The notes beneath the pieces were generated by a model, which saw nothing but the letters and a program-made list of their open reading frames with translations, did not search any database and was not told the DNA's origin. Shown one piece after another: positions 56,553-64,000 of a DNA stretch of 64,000 bases. The stretch comes from Zea mays. Taxonomy: Eukaryota; Streptophyta; Magnoliopsida; Poales; Poaceae. Every line of letters begins with the position of its first letter. Position 1 is the stretch's first letter. The stretch covers positions 12,166,434-12,230,433 of the forward strand of contig NC_050099.1 of the NCBI RefSeq assembly GCF_902167145.1, in the 5' to 3' direction. The position numbers were made by a program, and so were the translations under genes.

Positions 56553-59500
56553 GTGAACTACAAGACCGGTGGGAGTCATTGGGTTATTGACAGTGGATGC
56601 ACACAACATATGACAGGCAACCCACAGATGTTCACCTCACTAGATGAGAATGTTGATGGTCAAGATAAAATCACATTTGGAGACAATTCAAAAGGAAAAG
56701 TGCAAGGACTTGGCAAGGTGGCAATCTCAAATGATTTATCAATATCAAATGTTCTCTTAGTTGCACCTTTGAGCTTCAATTTATTATCAGTGGGTCAACT
56801 CTGTGATCTTGGACTTCAATGCTTATTCACTCCATCAGAGGTTATTGTAACAAAGATGGATGATGAATCAATGGTATTCAAGGGATTTAGATAGAACAAC
56901 CTCTACTTAGTGGATTTCACTTCAGAAGATGCAGACTTAAGAACTTGCCTCTTCACCAAAGCTTCTCTTGGATGGCTTTGGCATAGGAGGCTTGCACATG
57001 TTGGGATGAGCACACTCAAGAAGGTATTAAAGAAAGATATGGTTAGAGGATTAAAGGATGTGGTATTTGAAAAAGACAAGCCATGCAGTGCATGTCAAGC
57101 TGGAAAGCAAGTTGCTAATACACATCCCACTAAAGCTTTCATGTCAACATCAAGGCCACTGGAACTACTTCATATGGATTTATTTGGACCTACAAATTAT
57201 GTCAGTGCCGGTGGCAACCTCTACTGTCTAGTGATTGTTGATGATTTCTCAAGATACACTTGGGTGTTCTTTCTCCATGACAAATCTGAAGTTGCATCTA
57301 TATTCAAGAAGTTTGCCAAGAAAGCACAAAATGAATTTGATTGCAAGATTAAGAAGATTAGAAGTGACAATGGCAAAGAATTTGACAACACCAACATTCA
57401 TGAGTACTGTGATGAAATTGGGATCAAGCATGAAGTATCTGCCACATACACACCTCAACAAAATGGAGTTGTTGAAAGGAAAAATAGGACCTTGATCACT
57501 CTTGCAAGAACAATGATTGATGAGTATAACACACCGGAGAGGTTTTGGGCCGAAGCTGTCAACACTGCTTGTTATGCATCAAACATGCTATTTCCTCACC
57601 GGCTACTTGCGAAGACTCCTTATGAACTGCTAAATGGGAAAAAGCCAGACGTCTCCTTCTTCCGGGTGTTTGGGTGCAAATGCTACATCTACAAGAAACA
57701 CCATCACCTAGGGAAGTTTCAAAGACGTTGTGATATTGGTTTTCTTTTGGGTTATTCATTAAAATCCAAAGCATATCGAGTATTCAACCATGCCACTGGC
57801 GTGGTAGAAAAACATATGATGTGGAATTTGATGAGACTAATGGCTCCCAAGGAGCACTTGAAAATCTTGATGATGTAGGTGATGAGCCACTGAGGGAAGC
57901 AATGAAGAACATGCCTATTGGAGCTATCAAACCAAAAGAAGATGAAGAAGAGGTGCAAATCATTGACAGGCCTTCTTCATCAAATGTACCACAAGATGAT
58001 GAAAAAGATGAGAGGCATGCAAATGAAGATACATTTGTCTCTCATGAACAAGCAAGGGTACAAGCCGAAGATGTTGATGCTCCTGGATCCTCTTCCCAAG
58101 TGGTTGACAGAAGAAACTCATCACTACTTCAAGCTCATCCTCAAAACCAAATCATCGGGAGTCCTTCACAAGGGGTTATTACTCGATCACATAGACATGC
58201 TTCTTTTATTGAACATCACTCTTTTGTTTCTTGTGTTGAGCCTACTTGTATAGATGAGGCGCTACAGGATCCAGACTGGGTGAATGCCATGCATGAAGAA
58301 CTTAACAACTTCACCCGTAACGAAGTTTGGACCCTGGAGAAGCCCCCACAAGATGCAAGAATCATTGGAACAAAGTGGGTGTTCAGAAACAAACAAGATG
58401 ATCAAGGTGTGATTGTAAGAAACAAGGCAAGACTTGTCGCAAAGGGATTCTCTCAAGTTGAAGGCTTAGATTTTGGAGAGACCTTTGCACCGGTTGCTCG
58501 ACTGGAAGCCATCCGTATCCTACTTGCATATGCATCATGCTATGATATAAAACTTTATCAAATGGATGTAAAAAGTGCATTTTAAATGGCTTCATAAATG
58601 AACTTGTATATGTTGAGCAACCGCCTGGATTTGAAGACCCTAGATATCCTAACCATGCTTATAGGTTGTCCAAGGCGCTTTATGGGCTAAAGCAAGCTCC
58701 AAGGGCTTGGTATGAGCGTCTTTGCGACTTCCTCATCGAAAAGGGTTTCAAGATCGGGACCGTCGACACAACTCTCTTCACAAAGAAACATAACGGTGAT
58801 ATTTTCATTTGTCAAGTATATGTTGATGATATAATCTTTGGCTCGACAAATGACTATCATTGCAAGGAATTTGGTGAGTTGATGTTGAAGGAGTTCAAGA
58901 TGTCAATGATTGGTAAGCTAACATACTTCCTCGGCTTTCAAGTCAAGCAAATGAAAGATGGTAACTTTCTCTCACAAGAGAAGTATACCAAAGACTTGTT
59001 GAAAAGATTCAACATGGAGAAGTGCAAACCAATCAAGACCCCCATGCCTACAAATGGACATCTCGACTTAGATGAGGGAGGTAACCCGGTTAATCAAACT
59101 CTCTACCGTTCTATGATTGGTAGTTTATTATACCTTACCGCATCTAGGCCCGATATTATGTTTAGTGTTTGCATGTGTGCTAGATTTCAATCTAATCCTA
59201 AGAAAGCTCATCTTCGCGCTGTTAAGAGAATTCTTAGGTATCTCAGGCACACCACAAGCATTGGTCTGTGGTATCCCAAAGGAGCTACTTTTGATTTAAT
59301 TGGCTATTCCGATTCGGATTATGCCGGTTGCAAAATTGATAGGAAAAGTACTTCTGGGGGATGCCATCTGCTTGGTAGATCACTAGTTTCATGGACATCC
59401 AAAAAGCAAAATAGTGTTGCCTTGTCAACTGCCGAAGCGGAATACATTGCCGCAGGTGCTTGTTGCACACAGATTTTATATATGAAACAAACTCTTCTAG

Positions 59501-59772
59501 ACTATGGCGTAGTTCTAGAAAAGGTACCTTTGTTGTGTGATAATGAGAGTGCTGTTAAAATTGCTAATAACCCTGTACAACACTCCCGCACCAAGCACAT
59601 TGATATCCGTCATCACTTCCTTAGAGATCATGTTGCTAAAGGAGATATCTTTTTAGAAGGAGTGAGGTCGGAAGATCAATTAGCGGATATTTTCACTAAG
59701 CCACTTGATAAGACCCGCTTTTGCATGTTGAGGAATGAACTAAATATTCTTGATCTCAGAAATTTTATGTAA
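56553..59772 (+). pseudogene. pol of element E4 (PR-IN-RT-RNase H) with one stop and two frameshifts
   Basis: Begins right after a TAG at 56550-56552. The protease D-S-G site is near 56590. A TAG at 56892-56894 interrupts before integrase. The integrase finger (W-H-R-R-L-A-H, near 56980) and core are intact. A missing A in an A run near 57811 and a missing T near 58582 each shift the frame. RT has an intact Y-V-D-D box at 58818-58829. RNase H ends with D-I-F-T-K-P near 59690 and the stop at 59772. The catalytic residues survive, but the chain is broken three times. Confidence 0.92.
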
Positions 59773-61370
59773 AATGTCAAATGGTGTTGTCAAGCCTGCA
59801 TTGCATGTTTAAATTCCTTGTATTGCATCTAGGGCTTGTCTAACCTAGTTAAGATAACCGCCAACAAAGCGAGTGAAAAAGCTTAACTCGGGTCAAACTT
59901 GACAAGTCTTAGTTTTAAGCTTTTAGCACTTAAATTCTTACCTTTTATGCAATTATTGGTTCTTGAAATATGCATGAGGTACTGCACTTAGGGGGAGTAT
60001 TCAAAACTCAAATCACTCATGAAAACCCCTAGTGCAAGCCAAAATGCAAATTTCACCATTTGCCTATTTTCTCTAAAAATTATCTAGCCTATGGCAAAAT
60101 ATTTTGAAAAGTATATGAGGGTGCCAATACCTGTCCCAACAAGTGTTATTTTGTGTGCTTATAAGTTGGGATTTGGTTTGGTTGGGAGTTAGATAGAAAA
60201 ATTCAAAATTTTCCAAACTCCTCTCTGTCTGGGCTCACCGGACAGTCCGGTGTGCACCGGACACTGCACTGTGCAATGTCCGGTGCACCGGCAGCCGCGC
60301 GCTAAAAATCCGTTTTCTTGTGCGCTGTCCGGTGGTTCACCGGACAGCTACTGTGCGCTGTCCGGTGTGCACCGGACAGGCACTGTAGACTGTCCGGTGC
60401 GCCCATATCGCGTTTTAAAAAAGGCCTCCAGCCCGCAACCGAGCCAGAGGCTCATCTTTTCACTGCCCAGCTCTCTGTCTCTGGCGTCTCCCTCTCTCCG
60501 CCGGCGACCTTCCCCCCACCGGTGACTCTCCGGCGACCTGGTGCCCTCGTGCCCCTCTCCTTCCCTCTCTGGTGAGCAGCCCTTCCCCCCTCTCGTTCCC
60601 TCTATCATTTTCTCCCCTGCTCTCGGTTTGAGAGGCAGTGAGGCACTCAAGTCTCCACCCATTGTCCATCTTTCAAATTCTTGTCAAATCCAATGAATCC
60701 AAAAGGTGGAATGTGTTCAATTGTCCCCATTGTGCATCCCTGCAGGTTCTTAGCTCCTTCGGGAGGGTTTTCCCACCTCAAATAGCCGTTTCACCGTAAA
60801 CCTAATTTCCCGCACGCCACGTGCTCGGTGAAATACCCAAACCAGCCAAAAATGCTCCAATTGAACCCAAATTTTTCAGGAACTTTCACAACACTTCCAG
60901 CAACATCCTTGCCAAATTTCACGCCAATCCGAGTTTCCAGGCTTCAATTTCACTCAATTCCCCGTTTCGAGCGATCGTTTCCGAGCTGAGTGCCCTAATC
61001 CCTTTTTCTTTACCTAAATTCAAACCAAGCACACACTTCACTCATATTCACCTATATAAACCTATTCGTGAAGTATCGACTCGATTCCATATCGTTTCGT
61101 GCCTCAATTCGAATTCCAAACCTCCTATGGCACTATTTATCCTTCAAACGTCGTTTTCACGTCGTTTGACTTCTCGATCGTCTCATCTTGTGTTTCCTGT
61201 GCCATATTTCTCTTGTGTATGTATTTATTAACATTTCATATACTTATGACTATGTGACTAATACGTGCTCACCTCTTCTGTCATTTCAGTGACCTTGATT
61301 GCACGTGTGCCGTCTCCCGTCCTGCCTGGATCGTCACCTCTCGTGTGAGCTTTCCAGACATCAGTTCAGG
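59773..61370 (+). promoter_or_regulatory. Spacer between pol and env-like ORF with palindromes and promoter-like motifs
   Basis: A purine tract copy (TTAGGGGGAGTATTC) is at about 59987. CACCGGACAGTCCGGTG-type palindromes, usually confined to LTRs, lie at about 60236-60405. A pyrimidine and CCGGCGACC-rich tract follows (60440-60620). A G-box CACGTG is at 60818-60823 and a TATATAAA box at about 61053-61060. A pyrimidine-rich run ending TTTCAG (61284-61289) resembles a 3' splice site 80 bases before the env-like ATG. No ORF is credible. An internal promoter or splice acceptor for the env-like ORF is an inference. Confidence 0.45.
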
Positions 61371-63487
61371 ATGCCGCGCACGAAGAATGTGTCGGCGCCA
61401 GGGGGAGGCGATGATGAGGATCCTCGTCGCCCCTTCAGGCAGGTCAAGGGCAAGACTGTTTACTTGGAGCAGCAGGAAGGCCGCAAGAAGCGGCGTACGG
61501 ACAGAGCAGCCCGTGCAGCGGCAGCAGCTGCAGCAGCCGCTGCGCAGGCCGAGCTTGGAGATCAGCCGCAGACTCCATCAGATCAGATCGCCTACCGTGT
61601 TCGTCGTCTCACCTCCCGGCCTCGCTCCTCCACTCACACCTCCGCTTCCACTCCGCCACCCACTCTGCCTGCTCCCGTCACTCCTATTGCTCCATCCACC
61701 TCCACAGCCATACCTGCTACCTCCACTACGCCAGCTTCCACTGCTCCTCCTCCTCCCGCTCCCGCTTCAGCTCCTCCTGTCCCTCCACCTCGATTCCGGG
61801 AGCGCGATGAGACTGAGGTTCGTCCTCTGGCTGCGGATCCTCGACTGTTTGACCTTCAGCGTGCTACAGCGGCACGGGTAAGTAGGTTCAGATACGTACC
61901 CGTGGAGTCTTGGCTACCAGCTCAGAGAGACCCTGCAGCAGGTGACCTTTTCAGCACACGTATTCAGGAGTCGTTTTTCAGAGCTCAGATGTCTACTCAG
62001 ATAGCTCTGCGAGTGCACCGGCTTTTGGATCTTCTAGCCTTTCTGCTTGCAGCCGGTGCTGACTCTGAGGCGCACCTCACCTATCTGCCTGGCCTTCAGA
62101 CCCTTCTGACTACCAGCGACAGGTATGTTGAGGAGTGGGTACGAGTCTTCTACGCCTCTGTTTGGATTGACCCGGATCATCACTGGATGAGGTTTCGCTT
62201 TGAGCGCGAGGATGTCACCATTACTGCCAGTCAGATCCGCCAGCTTTTTGGGTTTCTCGAGTCGACGACTCGTCTTCACAGCCTCTGCTACGGCACTTCT
62301 CACCCTCCTCGTCGCCCTCACGGCGGTGTGGCTCCGGGTACAGCTCACGTCGCGGTTCTGTTCCGCCCGCCCTTTTTAGATGGGTCGCGACGTTCACCGG
62401 CAGACTTTACTACAGCAGCCAAGTATCTATATGAGCTTATCAGACGGACTCTTCTGTCGAGGATGGGATACAGGGAGGCTACCACTCATATTCAGCTTTG
62501 GCTCCTTGGTGCCCTGGTCTCCCACTCTGAGTTTGACGTTGTGGACTTCCTGATTTGTGAGATCGAGGACACCGTTTTGGATGGGATTCGTGCTCGTCGT
62601 CAGTTGCCCTATGCTCACTACTTGTGCCACATCTTTGCGCAGCTGATTCAGCCTCCTCAGTTTCAGGGCACCCTTGAGGTCTCTCGCCTAGTCTTTGGAT
62701 CCTACCGTCCTGCGCCTGAGATTCCTGTGCCAGCTTCTGCTCCTGTTTTCGACTCTCAGGCCGAGGATGCAGCTCTTCGACAGTTTGACACTTAGGGTAC
62801 AGCAGCTGATGATGATGATGATGATGATTTTGGGTTCCTCCTCCGCCTCCGCCTCCTATGCCTCCACGCTCACATGATCATGAGGCTGGGAGTTCTAGTG
62901 CTGCCCCTGCTCCTCCTCAGGCTATGGACCCTGCTCTTGCTTCGATTCTGGCTCACCTGTCAGCCGAGCAGGCCCGGTTATCCGAGAGGATGCTCTCGAT
63001 GTTTCAGAACATGCAGGACAGGCAGGATGCACTTCAGCAGCAACTACTTCAGGATCGTGCTGAGAATAGGGCATTCATGGCTCTTATGCTTCAGCAGTCT
63101 GGTATCTCAGTACCTCCGGTTCAGTCTGCTCCACCTCCTCCGCTTCACGCTCCAGTGGTGCCATCGATTTTGTCAGGACCCCCTGTTGGTCCCTCTCCGC
63201 TCCGGCCGGTCACTTTGGCGTTCACCTCTCCGGTTCTCAGCTCTGTCTGCCCGCAGCCGCCAGTGCTACCAGCATCTGTTGTTACCACTACTGCTGTGGC
63301 AGTATCTGTGACCGCTTCTGTTCCGGTAGCTCCTGCAGCGCGGCCTCAGTCCGAGTCAGTACCAGCTCCAGCTTCTACCGCAGATCCTGGATCCGAGACT
63401 GACTCTGACCCTCCGCCGGCGTTCGCTCTGCTGCCTCGACCGCGACCGGATGCGCCCCCGCCGCCTCCTCCTGCTTCAGATGTTTAG
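61371..63487 (+). pseudogene. env-like third ORF of element E4 (broken by a stop and a frameshift)
   Basis: The ATG at 61371 starts M-P-R-T-K-N. The first part, to a TAG at 62793-62795 (475 codons), has an Ala run, a Pro/Ser/Thr-rich stretch, then an all-helical region (about 61870-62700) with W-L-P-A-Q-R, E-E-W-V-R-V-F-Y and L-L-G-A-L-V-S-H. That region resembles the 'putative plant transposon protein' domain (PF20167) found in third ORFs of plant retroelements. The second part is open from 62858 in another frame: a coiled coil (about residues 30-70), then a long Pro/Ser/Ala/Val-rich tail ending with a run of prolines at 63487. Sireviruses with a third ORF call it env-like. I see no clear signal peptide or membrane anchor, so an envelope role is unproven. 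Confidence 0.7.
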
Positions 63488-63911
63488 TTTCAGGTCCCTT
63501 TTGGTGTTTGACGCCAAAGGGGGAGAGATATGAGTTGTGAGAGCTAGGGGGAGTTAGAGAGAGACTCATTTTGATGTAATATATGTGCTTGCTACTCTCT
63601 GTACTAGCTTGATGTTTTTGGCTCACAAACTCGTCATATACTCTCGTTGCTTATGATTGACTGTGTGTATTATGTTTTCACCTTATACTTTATCACCAGT
63701 CCTCTAGTTCTTGTTTCATTGATTTAACTTTACTTTTATATGAACAAGAATCTGATGATGTGTATGCGCTCACTCTTATTATTATGGTACACGTTCTTTC
63801 TGTCAAAGATTACTGAGTATAACTAACCATTCTTTCTATTGACAGAAACTTCAAAACAAACTACTCTCACAAAACTTGTAGGGTTGTCATCAATCACCAA
63901 AAAGGGGGAGA
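63488..63911 (+). repeat. 3' spacer and polypurine tracts of element E4
   Basis: Purine tracts are at about 63516 (AAAGGGGGAGAGA) and 63547 (TAGGGGGAG). The proper tract AAAAAGGGGGAGAT (63898-63911) abuts the 3' LTR. No gene. Confidence 0.8.
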
Positions 63912-64000
63912 TTGAAAGCATCTAGGCCCCTGGTTGGTTTTAGTGATTAATGACAACGTAATATTATATGTGACTAACGTATGTTTTGCAGAGACAAATG
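63912..64000 (+). repeat. Start of the 3' LTR of element E4
   Basis: TGAAAGCATCTAGG at 63912 repeats the first 89 bases of the LTR at 40598. It is cut by the window edge. Confidence 0.95.

Larger units (their letters stand above)
40598..64000 (+). mobile_element. Element E4: Sirevirus with env-like ORF, continues past the window
   Basis: The 5' LTR is 40598-42070; the 3' LTR starts at 63912 and runs off the right edge with a near-identical first 89 bases. Order: LTR, primer site, gag (two parts), pol, a 1.6-kb spacer with palindromes, env-like ORF, purine tracts, LTR. Without the Huck insertion it is about 12.6 kb, longer than B because of the extra ORF and spacer. Pol and env-like ORF carry stops and frameshifts, so it is not active. 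The preceding five bases are TCCAC. Confidence 0.9.

Overview
The window is a piece of a grass nuclear genome, almost certainly maize (Zea) or a very close relative. The evidence is nested LTR retrotransposons of the Ji/Opie (Sirevirus) type with the palindrome CACCGGACTGTCCGGTG, a Huck-like Ty3/gypsy element, Helitrons carrying gene fragments, CACTA-type subterminal repeats, and two intron-containing plant genes. There are no prokaryotic features, and I recognised no tRNA, rRNA or CRISPR.

Left repeat cluster (1-18492). An old minus-strand LTR-like sequence (1-233 plus 17625-18492) is split by element A (234-17619, minus-strand Sirevirus, TSD GTCTC, pol deleted). A is split by element B (3439-16079, plus-strand Ji/Opie-type Sirevirus, TSD GTTTG). 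B's gag is split by a 3.3-kb solo LTR (6418-9741, TSD AAAAC).

Gene island (18493-34199). A minus-strand Helitron 5' end carries a CFIm25-like fragment. It is followed by a three-exon gene for a 138-aa glycine-rich protein (19920-25865), whose second intron holds two LINE fragments. Next is an intact five-exon Lhcb5 (CP26) gene (26733-28407), encoding a minor antenna protein of photosystem II. A complete 2.1-kb Helitron (30111-32204) then carries an asparaginase fragment and a membrane-protein fragment. It lies against a second copy of the 5' part of that same fragment. The island ends with a (TA)n tract, a decayed gypsy-type transposon ORF and CACTA-like subterminal repeats.

Right repeat cluster (34200-64000). 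Element E3 (Sirevirus, 831-aa gag intact) is broken in its pol by a minus-strand LTR X (39437-40597). X is broken by element E4 (40598 to beyond the window), a Sirevirus with an env-like third ORF. E4's gag is broken by a complete Huck-like Tat element (43062-55190, TSD ACAGC). The order of insertion is therefore E3, X, E4, Huck.

Only the glycine-rich gene and Lhcb5 look like working host genes. Most retroelement ORFs carry stops, frameshifts or lost catalytic residues. The Huck-like element and E3 gag are the best preserved. I found no wholly new system. The most interesting signals are a 3'-splice-site-like motif shared by three Sirevirus gag-pol junctions, the chimeric Helitron beside a second copy of its cargo, the promoter-like region before the env-like ORF of E4, and unit-by-unit differences in LTR repeats between partners of one element.
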